Shown here: positions 37,589 to 47,730 of the stretch, piece after piece
Layout: each line of letters opens with the position of its first letter
How positions within the stretch are numbered: the first letter of the stretch is position 1
Assembly (NCBI RefSeq): GCF_020091585.1
Contig: NZ_CP083582.1
Coordinates: 1,116,001-1,180,000, forward strand
From: Kovacikia minuta CCNUW1
GTDB taxonomy: Bacteria; Cyanobacteriota; Cyanobacteriia; Leptolyngbyales; Leptolyngbyaceae
DNA: 64,000 bases
Reading direction: 5' to 3'
Made by a program: the position numbers and the translations under genes
The notes under the pieces: generated by a model
What the model saw: only the letters and a program-made list of their open reading frames with translations
Told to the model about the DNA's origin: nothing
The model's database searches: none

Positions 37589-37900
37589 ATTTCTGCTAAA
37601 AGTATCAAATTCTTGTCAAAGCCTTTAGGGTAGTGCCCTGAAGGGAAGGAGGGTGAGAGGGTGGGAGGGGCGAAATGCCCCCATTCTCACCTTCCCACCA
37701 TTGCTCTCTTAAGCTCTAACCTTTTCAAAATTAAACAGGTTTGAAAAATTTTATAGACTATTTAGATTTACTAGCTCAGGCTCGAAAGATTACATCCCCC
37801 CTGAGGTATACTTAGCAAAATCTCTTTGCCAAAGTACACAGCGGGTAAAACTTTCGTGCAACAATTTACTCATCTGAGCCTGGAACAGGAAATCTCAAAA
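37589..37900. other. Gap with imperfect hairpin
   Basis: No gene seen. GGGAAGGAGGGTGAGA (from 37643) and TCTCACCTTCCCA (to 37698) form an imperfect hairpin around a G-rich loop. The rest is AT-rich and probably promoter for the gene at 37901. Confidence 0.4.
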
Positions 37901-38225
37901 ATGGTTTATGGCATGATGTCTCGCAATACCATGATTGGTAGAGACTTAATTGCCGACCTGGGCGATCGATTCTTGCTTGAGGATGTGGCAGGTATTCTCC
38001 TAATTAGCCTGGAACGGCTGATATGGTTTGATACGGATGCGTTCACATGGGCGATCGCCCATGTGATCCCGGGCTGATGTGATGAGCGAAATTCGACGGA
38101 TTATTTCCCATACCGTTAGTATCCGCCTCATTGACCAGGGGTTAGTGCCAGGAAAAGACTTTAGTGTGAACTCGATGGGCAACCTGCTGGTAAGTGGTCA
38201 GGTCAAATCCAATGTTTTTACCTGA
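37901..38225 (+). pseudogene. Small conserved-looking gene broken by one extra base
   Basis: Two short frames abut: 37901-38077 (MVYGMMSRNTMIGRDLIADL to AHVIPG) and 38082-38225 (MSEIRRIISHTVSIRLIDQG to SNVFT). Dropping one T at about 38075 joins them as VIPG-DVMSEIRRII, giving about 107 residues with uniform codon use. AGGA lies ten bases before the ATG at 37901. The family is not recognised by name; no membrane segment or metal motif is seen. The join is my inference from reading both frames. Confidence 0.6.
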
Positions 38226-38239
38226 CGCCTGACACCTAC

Positions 38240-39604
38240 CTACCCTTTTTCGCCTTGTGCCTTGTGCCTGCTGTCTTCCAAAAGATCAAATATTTCCCCA
38301 GCAGCCCGATCGCAGACTCCTGGTGCGCCCAGTGCTTGTTGCATTTGTTGGTATTCTGCCAGCATTTTTTGGCGGCGATTGGGGTTGAGCAATAGTTCCA
38401 GAGATTCCTGAGCGATCGCCTCTGGAGTTGCTTGAAATTGCAGAAACTCTTTGACGATTGGCTTCATTTCAACCAGGTTGGTGGGAGAAATAAAGGGAAC
38501 ATAGAACCGCAGAAGACGGTGGACAATCCAGCCTGTGAAGGGGTTGAGTTTGTATAGAACAACCTGGGGAATGTTGAGTAGGGCAATTTCCAGGTTGACG
38601 GTGCCAGATTTTGTAATGGCCAGGTCGGCAGCAGCGATCGCTTGCAAAGCCGCAGCGGTGTCTGGTTCATTACCGTTAGTTGGGCGTTCAAGGGCATCGG
38701 TTAGCAAGGTAGCCTGTAACCCATACTGCTGAACTGCCTGCTGAATCGGTTGGCGATATTTTTCTAATGCCAGCGGAATCCAGAAGTGAACCTGAGGGAG
38801 CTTGGCTTGAATTTGTTGCGCTGCTTCAAACATGGCAGGCATGAGATATTTGATTTCTTGCTGACGCGACGCTGGAAACAAAACCACTGCCGTTTGCTCT
38901 GCTGGAATGCCTAATGCGGCACGGGCACGTTCTCGATCGGGGGCAGTTTGCATCCGGTCAATCAGCGGATGCCCGACCCATGTCACCTTGCCGCCCTTTC
39001 GCTGGTAATACTTAAATTCTTCTGGAAAAATTGCCAGGATGCGATCCACCGAGTTGATGATGCGATCGGACTTAAACAGCCGCACGCCCCATTTCCATTG
39101 GTCGCCCCAAACCCAATCTTGGGGGGAGATGTAGTAAACCAACGGAATTTGAGGAAAGTGTTGCGACAGATATTCACAGAAGGGAATGTTGGGTCCCATG
39201 TAATCGATCAGAACCACCAGATCGGGAGGATGTTGCTTCAAAGATTGCTTTGCCAGCCGTTGCACTTTCAGGGTAGGAAGCACGAATGGGAGTGATTCTA
39301 GGATTCCCATCGAGCCGATCGCGCTGGTGTCTGCCAAAATTTCTGCTCCCGCAGCCGCCATGCGATCGCCCCCTAAACCGAGGACTTCCACATCCAGCGC
39401 GCTTTTCTCCGCTTGCCGCTTGAGTGCTGCGATTAGTAAGGAGCCTTGCAGGTCACCAGAGACTTCACCCGTACTGATAAAGATGCGGATAGACTTTCGA
39501 GAAGAGTTTTGAGTTTTAAGTTTTGAGTTTTGAATTGAACCGGGGTTCTCTGCCTCTCGGTGTTGCTGCGCCTTCTCGTCTGCTTCGACTCCCTCGCTCC
39601 CCAT
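38240..39604 (-). CDS. lpxB: Lipid-A-disaccharide synthase LpxB
   Basis: A glycosyltransferase (GT19) joining UDP-diacylglucosamine and lipid X on the way to lipid A; acts at the inner membrane. Motifs: RIFISTGEVSGDLQGSLL, VVLIDYMGPNIPF, YISPQDWVWG and the C-terminal TKSGTVNLEIALL. The first 37 or so residues (up to SSRKS) are translated repeats ([11 protein letters not shown]), and no other start lies between them and the conserved RIFIST, so translation appears to begin in repeat DNA. The C-terminal HKAQGEKG is also repeat-derived. Last gene of the bamA-lpxC-fabZ-lpxA-lpxB cluster. Confidence 0.95.
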   Translation of the reverse strand: MGSEGVEADEKAQQHREAENPGSIQNSKLKTQNSSRKSIRIFISTGEVSGDLQGSLLIAALKRQAEKSALDVEVLGLGGDRMAAAGAEILADTSAIGSMGILESLPFVLPTLKVQRLAKQSLKQHPPDLVVLIDYMGPNIPFCEYLSQHFPQIPLVYYISPQDWVWGDQWKWGVRLFKSDRIINSVDRILAIFPEEFKYYQRKGGKVTWVGHPLIDRMQTAPDRERARAALGIPAEQTAVVLFPASRQQEIKYLMPAMFEAAQQIQAKLPQVHFWIPLALEKYRQPIQQAVQQYGLQATLLTDALERPTNGNEPDTAAALQAIAAADLAITKSGTVNLEIALLNIPQVVLYKLNPFTGWIVHRLLRFYVPFISPTNLVEMKPIVKEFLQFQATPEAIAQESLELLLNPNRRQKMLAEYQQMQQALGAPGVCDRAAGEIFDLLEDSRHKAQGEKG

Positions 39605-39648
39605 TGCCTCACCCTTTATCCCTTATCCCTTATCCCTCAGCCTTGATC

Positions 39649-40485
39649 TCATCCCTCATCCCTTTCCCCTACTCCGCCCAAGTGCTTCCCTGGAATCGGT
39701 CCGCGCCTTCCTTGCTGTTGGGACAGGTACAAAAATTGATGCAGGTGTTTCAGGTATTCATTCTCAGGAAGCAACTCTATTTTTTCCAAGGCTTCGTTAA
39801 GGGTCAACCCAGAGCGATAGATCAGACGAAATGCTTTTTTTAGGGTCTGGTAAATCTGCCCATCCTCAGCATTAATCATGCCTGCCCGTCTCAAACCAAC
39901 CAGGTTAAGCGATCGCACCCTTGCCGGATGGCCTTCGACCAGCATATAGGGGGGCACATCCCGATCGATCCGCCCCATTGCCCCAATCATCGCCATTCGC
40001 CCCACATGGACAAACTGGTGAATGCCAACCATGCCACCAATTCTTGCCTTTGATTCAACCCAAACATGGCCTGCTAGGGAGGCAGCGTTGGTAATCACCA
40101 CTTGATTCTCGATGACGCAGTTATGAGCAATGTGGACATAGGCCAGAAGCCAGTTACCGTTTCCAATCAGGGTGGCTTCTCCTTCCCCGGTGGCACGGTT
40201 GATGGTGACATACTCACGAATGTAATTATCGTCCCCAATTCTGACCAGGCTTTCAGAACCATCGTACTTTTGATCCTGGGGCTCCAGTCCGATCGCAGCG
40301 CCGGGAAAAATTTGATTTCGTGCCCCAATCTCTGTCCAACCCTCCAGGATGACATGATGCCCGATGGTCGTTCCTGGACCCACTTTCACTTTTGCCCCAA
40401 TTACGGCATAGGCTCCGACTTGCACGGTAGGATGCAGTTCTGCTTCGGGATGAATGACAGCCGTTGGATGAATCAGGGTGGTCAT
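39649..40485 (-). CDS. lpxA: UDP-N-acetylglucosamine acyltransferase LpxA
   Basis: First enzyme of lipid A synthesis: transfers a hydroxyacyl chain from acyl-ACP to UDP-GlcNAc. 278 residues with the left-handed beta-helix hexapeptide repeats (IHPTAVIHPEAELHPTVQVG) and the catalytic His in YVHIAHNCVIENQV. The C-terminal helical domain contains GLRRAGM. The usual length is about 260-280. The last residues GGVGERDEG come from repeat DNA before lpxB. Confidence 0.96.
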   Translation of the reverse strand: MTTLIHPTAVIHPEAELHPTVQVGAYAVIGAKVKVGPGTTIGHHVILEGWTEIGARNQIFPGAAIGLEPQDQKYDGSESLVRIGDDNYIREYVTINRATGEGEATLIGNGNWLLAYVHIAHNCVIENQVVITNAASLAGHVWVESKARIGGMVGIHQFVHVGRMAMIGAMGRIDRDVPPYMLVEGHPARVRSLNLVGLRRAGMINAEDGQIYQTLKKAFRLIYRSGLTLNEALEKIELLPENEYLKHLHQFLYLSQQQGRRGPIPGKHLGGVGERDEG

Positions 40486-40574
40486 AGAAGTGATGAGGGA
40501 TAAATGATGAGTTTTGAGTGATGAAAAGCAAGTTTGTTCGAGTGATAAGTCAACTAACTCAAAACTCAGAAAAG

Positions 40575-41124
40575 TCAGTCTACCAGAGAAAACATCAGCT
40601 CACCTTCCGAAACCAGTTGTCCATCGACCTCTGCCCGTCCCTGCATCTTTCCAAACCGACGTTTCTTGACCCACAGCAGTTCCACGCTCATAATTAATTG
40701 GTCTCCAGGCACCACTGGACGGCGGAATCGCACCTTATCAATTCCGGCAAACATAAATAGTCCTTCCTGAACATCAGTCATTTGGGTCAGCACCACACCG
40801 CCCACCTGTGCCATAGCTTCCACAACTCAGCACCCCTGGCATAATCGGTCTGCCAGGGAAGTGTCCCTGAAAATGGGGTTCGTTGAAAGTGACGTTTTTA
40901 ATTCCAACCGCGCGCTTGCCGGGAACGTATTCGATAATCCGATCTACCAGTGAGAATGGATAGCGATGGGGTAAAAGCTGATGAATTTCTTCGATCGATA
41001 AAACCATAGGGGTATCCGCATGGGAATGCTTGGATGTTAAGTTTTCTGCCTCTCCAGGCGCTTCCACATGGCTAGGAAGAGCATTGGTTTCATTGACATC
41101 AGTTCGATCAGTGAGGATGGACAT
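40575..41124 (-). pseudogene. fabZ: 3-hydroxyacyl-ACP dehydratase FabZ, frameshifted
   Basis: FabZ dehydrates 3-hydroxyacyl-ACP in fatty acid elongation and shares its substrate pool with LpxA. The first part (41124 to about 40830) holds the catalytic His (LLPHRYPF) and [13 protein letters not shown]. The second part holds the catalytic Glu ([10 protein letters not shown]) and the rest of the hot-dog fold. They join as PGVL-VVEAMA if the base at 40827 (coding A in CTGAGTTG) is dropped; as written the first frame ends at 40774 after PND. A roughly 45-residue N-terminal extension precedes the domain. Because FabZ should be essential, sequence error is likely. Lies 4 bases downstream of lpxC. 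Confidence 0.92.
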
Positions 41125-41128
41125 GGGG

Positions 41129-42061
41129 CTAGATTTTCAATAAATGTGCGGACAAAGATTTGAGCGATCGCGCCAGTTGCGTATGCAGGTTATGGCTGGC
41201 TTTGTACGCCAGAAAGTGAGCGGTGGGAACTTCCCCTAATAAACTTAAGTCTCCCACTAAGTCTAAAAGTTTATGACGCGCTGGCTCATTTGCAAATCTC
41301 AACGGTGGATTCAACCAGCCATCCGATCCACAAACCAGGGCATTATCCAGACTGCCCCCTTTGATTAAGCCTTGCTGCCGCAGGTAATCAATTTGATGCA
41401 GGAGACCAAAGGTGCGTGCTGGGGCAATTTCTGTTTCAAAAGTTGCCTGACCAGTAGGAGACCAACTATGCCACTGATTTCCGATCGCAGGCAACTCAAA
41501 ATCAATTCCATAGGTAAATCGGGTTTCTGTTGCTGGCAGGGCAGCAACAAATGCATCCTGATCCCGAATCCAGACAGGCTGATGGATGGTGCGGAGTGGG
41601 CGCAGTTCTGTTTGGGGAAGAATTCCAGCTTGGGCGATCGCCTCCACCCATTCCTTGGCAGACCCATCCAACAGCGGCACCTCAGGGCCATCTAACTCAA
41701 TCCGAGCATTATCGACCCCCATTCCCGTCAGGGCAGCCAGTAAATGTTCCACCGTGCGTACCCGTGCTTCTCCCTGGGTCAACTCTGTGGAAAGGGCTGT
41801 TTGGCTAACTGCTTCGATAGAAGCGGGAATCTCTGGGGTCTCTGGCAAATCAACCCGCACGAAATAGCGTCCTCGCCCCACAGGAGCAGGCAAAATCCGC
41901 ACTTGAACTGACGCCCCTGTATGCAGCCCAACCCCTGAACAGACAAATTCCCGTTCTAGAGTCTGTTGAAACTGCCCCAAAGCCCCTTTTAGTTCCTGAC
42001 TCTCGGCTTCCGACTCCTGACTCCTAACTCCTGGCTGCTGACCCCTGACTTCTACCTCCAT
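41129..42061 (-). CDS. lpxC: UDP-3-O-acyl-N-acetylglucosamine deacetylase LpxC
   Basis: Zinc enzyme for the committed step of lipid A synthesis. 310 residues: [14 protein letters not shown], the zinc-ligand region [30 protein letters not shown], and [15 protein letters not shown], with the late His in [10 protein letters not shown]. Residues 1-26 ([20 protein letters not shown]) are repeat-derived, an N-terminal tail not seen in the family. The ATG overlaps the bamA stop by one base (TGATG). fabZ follows four bases downstream. Confidence 0.96.
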   Translation of the reverse strand: MEVEVRGQQPGVRSQESEAESQELKGALGQFQQTLEREFVCSGVGLHTGASVQVRILPAPVGRGRYFVRVDLPETPEIPASIEAVSQTALSTELTQGEARVRTVEHLLAALTGMGVDNARIELDGPEVPLLDGSAKEWVEAIAQAGILPQTELRPLRTIHQPVWIRDQDAFVAALPATETRFTYGIDFELPAIGNQWHSWSPTGQATFETEIAPARTFGLLHQIDYLRQQGLIKGGSLDNALVCGSDGWLNPPLRFANEPARHKLLDLVGDLSLLGEVPTAHFLAYKASHNLHTQLARSLKSLSAHLLKI

Positions 42062-44337
42062 CAGAACCGCTCTCCAATCCCAAAGTGTATGCGGCTGTCG
42101 CCCTCGTCATTGATACCATAATCGATCCGAATTGGACCGAGGGGAGACTGAACCCGCACGCCAATTCCATAGCCAAACCCACTTCCGGGTTTGCCCCGCA
42201 CTCCCCCCGGATTACCCGGTACATCACCCTGGGTGCCAAAGTCTGTCGCAGCATCAAAAAATACGGCTCCCGAAATGATGGAAAAGATTGGGAATCGGTA
42301 CTCGATCGTTCCCTGGATAAAGCTACGGGCAGCCGCCAGATCCCCTTCATCGTAGCCGCGTACCGAGTTGCTGCCGCCCAGCGCGAAAGCTTCATAGGGA
42401 GGTAAGTCACCAAGAACAGTGCCACCCTGAAGGTTAAACGCAATGGTTTGAGGGCAATCTGCGCCAGTCGGGTTTTTCTTCCGGCATCCCGGCGTGAACT
42501 GAATAAACTGGGCAGGAATGTAGTAACTGTAGCCCGCTCTTAAACGATTGCCCAGGATACTACCAGATCCCAGGGGCAGCCATTGTTCAGTTCCAATCCG
42601 GAGCAGAGAACCTCGTGTGGGGCGGAGTGGGTCATCTCGTTGATCACGGACGACACCAAACTGGAGACTAAACAGGTCGTCATCCCCTTCGCCACTGAAG
42701 CTGAGATTGTTTCCCAGTTCATCGACTCTAACATCGTTGCCATCGGCATCCGTCAGCTGAACGTGCTGGTACTGTAAGCCTACCGAAGCTGCCCATTCCG
42801 ATCGCCGATAGGGGTTTCCGTTTAATGGGCGGGAGAAACTGATGCCTCCCCCAGTCCGAACAACGCGAGGGCGATCGCCATTTGCCAACCGCACCTCATC
42901 CGGCCCTCCATCAAAAATGAGGGAAATGGTTTGGCGACGGAACAGATTAACGGTGTAGGAAGTCCGGAAGGGGTCGCCCCCGATCCAGGGATCGGTAAAG
43001 CTGAGGTCAAACAGCAATTCCCGTTCCCCAATTTGGACTTCGGCACCGAGCTTCTGGTTATTTCCGCCGATATTTTGTTGCTGATAGCTAACTGTCCCAA
43101 ACAGACCACTTGCAGAACTTATCCCGGCACCAGCGGCGATTGAACCCGTGTTTTTCTCAACCACATTGGCGACTACAACCACTTTGCGCGGATCTTCCCC
43201 AGGATTCAGGGACAACTTGACATCATCAAAAATGCCCAGCCCATACACCCGTTGCAGGTCCCGCTCGACCGTCGCCCGGTTAAACACATCCCCTGGTTTT
43301 AGCTCAAACTCACGGGTAACGATAAATGGGCGGGTTTTGCCTCGAATTGGATTCCCCTTCGCATCCTTATCATCCCCTTCCTTATTCACAAAGCGGACCT
43401 GGATATTTTCAACAACGCCTTCCGCTACTTCCAGCGTAACGACCCCATCCGGAGAAACCTTGGGTGCATCAACAACCTGTGCCAGAACATAGCCATTATC
43501 CTGGTACCACTTGTTTACCTTCTTAATGCCATCCTGGAGCTGAACCAGGTTCAACACATTCCCGTATTGGTCGCTAAAGGCATCCTGAACAACCTGGTCA
43601 GGTAAGACTTTCTTCCCTTCTATCTGAACCGACTTCAGAACCGGGTTAAGCTGCACCACAAACGTAACGCGCACCCCTAACGGGGTGTCTTCTGGCACCG
43701 CCTGCACATTTGAGAAGTAGCCCGTTGCAAAGATGGCGTTAATGTCTTCCTGCAATTGCGATCGTGTTGTTGTCCGTCCCGGCTGGGTCCGAATTGCCCG
43801 ATAGACTTCCTCCTGATAAGTTCCTTCCACCCCACTGACTAGCACTTCGGCAACCAATACCCGTGGTTCCGGAGCGGTTGTCTGATCGGGCGTAGTGGGT
43901 GCGGGTTGTCCTTCTGGGGTCGCTCCAGGTGGTGCCGTGGGCGCGGGTTGTCCTTCTGGCGCAGTTCCAGGAGCAGTGGGTGCCGCTGGTTCGGGTGTGG
44001 GGGTGGGCGGTACTGATTGCTCAGGCGTAGGCGTAGTCGGTGTCTCCTCCTGGGGAGCAGTAGTAGGTGCCGGTGTAGGCTTAGCCTCAGGCGGAATGGT
44101 CAGCGTTGGGGGAGGAGAAGCAGGTGTTGGAGTTAACTGAATTTGATCAGGGGTTGCTTGAATTGGCGTTGACTGATCTCCAGGGGAAAGGGGTTGTGGG
44201 GTTCCCAATCCTTGAGCGAGAAGGGTGCCATTAGCGGTTTGCCCTTTGACAGAAGTGGACAAACCAAACGTTGCTGAGGTGGCAAGAAATACCACCAGAA
44301 CCGGGGATAAACGCATGATGTTCAATTTCGTAGGCAT
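42061..44337 (-). CDS. bamA: Outer membrane assembly protein BamA / Omp85
   Basis: Inserts beta-barrel proteins into the outer membrane. A signal peptide ([20 protein letters not shown]) is followed by about 110 residues of Pro/Thr-rich linker ([20 protein letters not shown] and similar), then three POTRA domains (first [14 protein letters not shown]) and a C-terminal barrel ending in HFGIGERF with a terminal aromatic residue. Three POTRAs and the Pro-rich linker are usual for cyanobacterial Omp85. Start alternatives are 44367, 44337 (GGAG directly before it) and 44316. purC lies upstream on the same strand; lpxC overlaps its stop. Confidence 0.95.
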   Translation of the reverse strand: MPTKLNIMRLSPVLVVFLATSATFGLSTSVKGQTANGTLLAQGLGTPQPLSPGDQSTPIQATPDQIQLTPTPASPPPTLTIPPEAKPTPAPTTAPQEETPTTPTPEQSVPPTPTPEPAAPTAPGTAPEGQPAPTAPPGATPEGQPAPTTPDQTTAPEPRVLVAEVLVSGVEGTYQEEVYRAIRTQPGRTTTRSQLQEDINAIFATGYFSNVQAVPEDTPLGVRVTFVVQLNPVLKSVQIEGKKVLPDQVVQDAFSDQYGNVLNLVQLQDGIKKVNKWYQDNGYVLAQVVDAPKVSPDGVVTLEVAEGVVENIQVRFVNKEGDDKDAKGNPIRGKTRPFIVTREFELKPGDVFNRATVERDLQRVYGLGIFDDVKLSLNPGEDPRKVVVVANVVEKNTGSIAAGAGISSASGLFGTVSYQQQNIGGNNQKLGAEVQIGERELLFDLSFTDPWIGGDPFRTSYTVNLFRRQTISLIFDGGPDEVRLANGDRPRVVRTGGGISFSRPLNGNPYRRSEWAASVGLQYQHVQLTDADGNDVRVDELGNNLSFSGEGDDDLFSLQFGVVRDQRDDPLRPTRGSLLRIGTEQWLPLGSGSILGNRLRAGYSYYIPAQFIQFTPGCRKKNPTGADCPQTIAFNLQGGTVLGDLPPYEAFALGGSNSVRGYDEGDLAAARSFIQGTIEYRFPIFSIISGAVFFDAATDFGTQGDVPGNPGGVRGKPGSGFGYGIGVRVQSPLGPIRIDYGINDEGDSRIHFGIGERF

Positions 44338-44532
44338 CTCCACACACCACGCCCTACCTGAAGGCATGTCCAGTAATAAATAAGATCAGGCAGCAATGTA
44401 ACTTAAGGTAAACCTTGAGATTCTACCTCATTGGCTGGTACTGATATCTCAGTACAGGATTTTCAGTCCAGGATTTATGAATTGTCCTTAATTCGTCGGT
44501 AACCAATTAACTGAAATTGAGCAGGCACAAAT

Positions 44533-45261
44533 TTATAACTTGGCCTTAAGAACACGCTCCATCACTTGTTGATAGGCGGATTCGACGTTGCCAAGATCAA
44601 GCCGGAAGCGGTCCTTATCCATCACCCGTCGCTGCGGGTCTTTTTCTGCTTGATTCCACAGACGGCAGGTGTCTGGGCTAATTTCGTCTGCCAAAATCAA
44701 TTGCTGATTCCGATCTAGCCCAAATTCTAGTTTGAAATCGACCAGAGTAATACCGCAGCCCTCAAAGAATTCGCTCAACATTTGATTGATTTGAAGTGCC
44801 ATTGTTTGTAATTGCTCCACCTGCTCAGGAGTTGCCAGTTCTAGCAGCAGCAGGCGATCGCGGGTTAATAGCGGGTCGCCCAAGCCATCGTTCTTGTAAT
44901 AGAACTCCACCAGAGGACGCTTCAAAACCGTCCCTAGTTCCAAACCTGTTTCCCGACAGAGGCTACCTGCTGCAATATTTCTGACAACCACCTCCAGGGG
45001 CACAATTGTGACTGCCCGAACTCGCATTTCATTGGCACTGGGCTGATCAATAAAATGAGTCGGAACCCCCCTTGCTGCAAGCTGCTGAAACAAGTGGCTG
45101 GAAATCGCGCAATTAACCGCTCCCTTACCCTGAATGCTGCCTTTTTTCTGGGCATTAAATGCCGTCGCATCATCCTTGAAATAGGTCAGCAGTACATCCG
45201 GATCGTCAGTGGCGTAAAGAATCTTTGCTTTACCTTCGTAAAGCTTTTGATAAATAGTCAT
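44533..45261 (-). CDS. purC: SAICAR synthetase PurC
   Basis: Phosphoribosylaminoimidazole-succinocarboxamide synthase of purine synthesis, converting CAIR and aspartate to SAICAR with ATP. 242 residues, normal length. Motifs: LYEGKAKILYATDDPD, the VEVVVRNIAAGSL-type segment and DEISPDTCRLW. First gene on the minus strand before bamA; the gap of about 195 bases leaves room for a separate bamA promoter. Confidence 0.97.
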   Translation of the reverse strand: MTIYQKLYEGKAKILYATDDPDVLLTYFKDDATAFNAQKKGSIQGKGAVNCAISSHLFQQLAARGVPTHFIDQPSANEMRVRAVTIVPLEVVVRNIAAGSLCRETGLELGTVLKRPLVEFYYKNDGLGDPLLTRDRLLLLELATPEQVEQLQTMALQINQMLSEFFEGCGITLVDFKLEFGLDRNQQLILADEISPDTCRLWNQAEKDPQRRVMDKDRFRLDLGNVESAYQQVMERVLKAKL

Positions 45262-45453
45262 GAAGAAATATGTGAAGGGCTTGTTTTCTAGAGTATCTAT
45301 CTTTCGGGACTATTTAGTATGGGGTGAAGCAAGAACGGTTTATCTGCATTCTCGCTTCTGTTGGAAAATAGAACCCAGGAGCCAGGAGTCAGAATCTAGA
45401 ATGATGGATTTCTTCTCACTCCTCACTCCCCACTCCTTAGCAACCAACCTCGG

Positions 45454-46533
45454 ATGAAATCTTCATACCTAACAATCGCCTTGTTTGCTGGTATTTCCCT
45501 GCTGGGAGGTTGTTCCCTGATTCATTCGTCCCTGTTTGCTCAATCATCTCAAGATTCTACCGCCGCTCAGTCTCAATCAGCCTCAGACGCCCTCACAGCA
45601 GCCCGCCAGCTTGCCTGGGATGCCGCTGTTATTGTGCAGAAGCCTCCCCATCCCGTGCAAACCTGGCAACAGGCAAAACTGAAGTTACAGCAAGCGATCG
45701 CCCTTCTGGAAACTGCCTCCAAAGACGCCACCCTGGCAACCCAAGTTAGCGAAAAGTTATCCCTTTATCGGACAAACTACACCGCTATCGATCGCCGCCT
45801 CACAACCGAGCAAACGGCTACAAATAACCTGCAAAAAGCTCAGGACATCGCCTGGCAGGCGTCTGTGGCTGTCCAAAACCCTCCCCACCCGCTTCAGGTT
45901 TGGCAAACCGTCAGCCATCAATGGCAGGACGCGATCGCCCTTCTAGAAAAAATCCCCAAGACCACGTCTGTATTTAGCAAAAGCCGGGAGAAACTGGCAA
46001 CTTACCGGAACAATTACGCTACCATCAACCAGCGAGTTGAAACCGAAACCAATGCCCTGGTAACACTCAAACAATTTTCTGAAACCGCAGTTCAATTCAA
46101 TCAGTGGATGACCCATCGGGTCACGAACTCGGCCCCAGATTCGGTTGGCTTGAGCTATCAGGATTACGATCGCACCGTTCAACAGATGGAAGCGTCCCTG
46201 AACCAATTTGCCAGCCAGCCAGAAATTCGGAAACATCTGATTTATTCAGAATTAGCAGAAACAGTAGAAGACCACAAACTCGCCCGAAAACTTTGGCAGG
46301 CTTACTTAAACTTTCAACAAAATACTCAGGGTTCTGGCGAAAATCCCTCCGCTCAACTCTTTCCCGTATCCTTTCAGGAAAGTAATCTGCTGATTCGGAA
46401 ATACGGCGTCAGAACCTATGGCAATGGCACACAAATTTCCCTCAAACACACCCTCTGGTCAATCTGGCAACACGCAAATCAACAGATTCGCCAGGCACAG
46501 CAAAAAATGTTGAGTCTAAAGCAAGAAGGTTAA
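45454..46533 (+). CDS. Lipoprotein with two internal repeats
   Basis: A 359-residue protein with a lipobox (LLGGC, Cys20), so probably envelope-anchored. Residues about 52-112 and 130-190 are repeats of one unit: AWDAAVIVQKPPHPVQTW then AIALLE and YRTNYTAI, and AWQASVAVQNPPHPLQVW then AIALLE and YRNNYATI. The predicted fold is helical. The C-terminal third has no known family. It diverges from purC. Start ATG follows heptamer repeats. Function unknown. Confidence 0.8.
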   Translation: MKSSYLTIALFAGISLLGGCSLIHSSLFAQSSQDSTAAQSQSASDALTAARQLAWDAAVIVQKPPHPVQTWQQAKLKLQQAIALLETASKDATLATQVSEKLSLYRTNYTAIDRRLTTEQTATNNLQKAQDIAWQASVAVQNPPHPLQVWQTVSHQWQDAIALLEKIPKTTSVFSKSREKLATYRNNYATINQRVETETNALVTLKQFSETAVQFNQWMTHRVTNSAPDSVGLSYQDYDRTVQQMEASLNQFASQPEIRKHLIYSELAETVEDHKLARKLWQAYLNFQQNTQGSGENPSAQLFPVSFQESNLLIRKYGVRTYGNGTQISLKHTLWSIWQHANQQIRQAQQKMLSLKQEG

Positions 46534-46728
46534 GGAGTAAGGGGTAAGGGAGATGGAGAAGATAAGGGAGATGGAGAAAATAGGGGAGTTTTGAGTTGAT
46601 AAAGAAGTGGGGGTGAGGGGTTAGATGGGGAGACATTTCGAATTCTTGATTCTTCCCTATTCGCCACTCCCCCCCCCCCTCCCTATCTCCTACTATAAAA
46701 TCGTCTCTAAACCCCTCCCGATCCCCCT
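46534..46728. repeat. Repeat-filled gap
   Basis: Purine-rich GGGAGATGGAGAA-type repeats up to about 46590 and a pyrimidine-rich tract (CCCCCCCCCTCCC at 46670-46683) before ubiA. No gene seen. Confidence 0.6.
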
Positions 46729-47634
46729 ATGTCAACTCAGTCTGAGCGCCCCGAATCTACCGGGATGAAAATTGTGCGGTTGTTACGCTGGGACAAGCCC
46801 GAAGGACGGCTGATCCTGATGATTCCGGCTCTTTGGGCAGTTTTCTTGGCAGCACGGGGAAATCCTCCATTTCCCCTGGTTGGGGTCATTGTCCTGGGTA
46901 CCCTTGCCACCAGCGCAGCGGGTTGTGTGGTCAACGACCTCTGGGATCGGGATATTGACCCTAAAGTTCAGCGCACCCGCGATCGCCCCCTGGCATCCCG
47001 CGCCCTTTCAGTGAAAGTAGGATTGGTAGTTGTTCTGGTGGCATTTATCTGTGCGCTAATCCTGGCACTTTATCTCAACCCTTTGACGTTCTGGCTTTGT
47101 GTCGCAGCAGTTCCAGTTATTATTCTTTACCCATCAGCAAAACGTGTGTTTCCCGTTCCCCAACTGGTGTTGGCGATCGCCTGGGGTTTTGCTGTCCTGA
47201 TTAGCTGGAGTGCGGTCAGTTGTGCGGCAATTACCGCCCCAACACGCTGTCTGGAGCCTGCCACCTGGTTACTCTGGGGTGCAACCCTGGTGTGGACTTT
47301 AGGGTTCGATACAATTTATGCGATGTCCGATCGGGAAGACGATCGCCGTATCGGAATTAATTCCAGTGCCCTGTTCTTTGGTGATTATGCTGCTCAAGCT
47401 GTCGGTATATTCCTTGCCGCAACAACATTTCTTTTGGCAATTCTGGGAGTCGTGATGCAGCTTCGTTTCGGCTTCTGGCTCACTTTGGGAGCCGCTGCGA
47501 TTGCCTGGATCTGGCAGTATTACCGACTGAACCAACCCTCAATCCCTCGCAGTACCTATGCTCATCTTTTTAAGCAAAATGTCTGGATTGGCTTCGTACT
47601 CCTGCTGGGGATGATTTTGGGAGTTAGAGGCTGA
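46729..47634 (+). CDS. ubiA: UbiA-type 4-hydroxybenzoate polyprenyltransferase
   Basis: Membrane enzyme attaching a polyprenyl (solanesyl in cyanobacteria) chain to 4-hydroxybenzoate for plastoquinone synthesis. 301 residues, about eight membrane segments. Two Asp-rich motifs: NDLWDRDIDPKVQRTRDRP and DTIYAMSDREDDRRIG. Convergent with sigF; a terminator lies between. The cyanobacterial gene is also called plqA. Confidence 0.93.
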   Translation: MSTQSERPESTGMKIVRLLRWDKPEGRLILMIPALWAVFLAARGNPPFPLVGVIVLGTLATSAAGCVVNDLWDRDIDPKVQRTRDRPLASRALSVKVGLVVVLVAFICALILALYLNPLTFWLCVAAVPVIILYPSAKRVFPVPQLVLAIAWGFAVLISWSAVSCAAITAPTRCLEPATWLLWGATLVWTLGFDTIYAMSDREDDRRIGINSSALFFGDYAAQAVGIFLAATTFLLAILGVVMQLRFGFWLTLGAAAIAWIWQYYRLNQPSIPRSTYAHLFKQNVWIGFVLLLGMILGVRG

Positions 47635-47651
47635 GGGGGAGTTGTAAAAAA

Positions 47652-47678
47652 AGCTGGGTTGGCAATGCCAACCCAGCT
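47652..47678 (-). terminator. Intrinsic terminator of sigF
   Basis: AGCTGGGTTGGC and GCCAACCCAGCT form a perfect 12-bp stem with a 3-base loop. On the minus strand it is followed by seven Ts (plus-strand AAAAAAA at 47646-47652). The plus-strand side has no T tail, so it mainly serves the sigma factor gene. Confidence 0.9.
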
Positions 47679-47730
47679 AACCATGCCAGACGCAGAGTGA
47701 AAAGTAACAAGAGATGAAAAGCTGTGAGTT

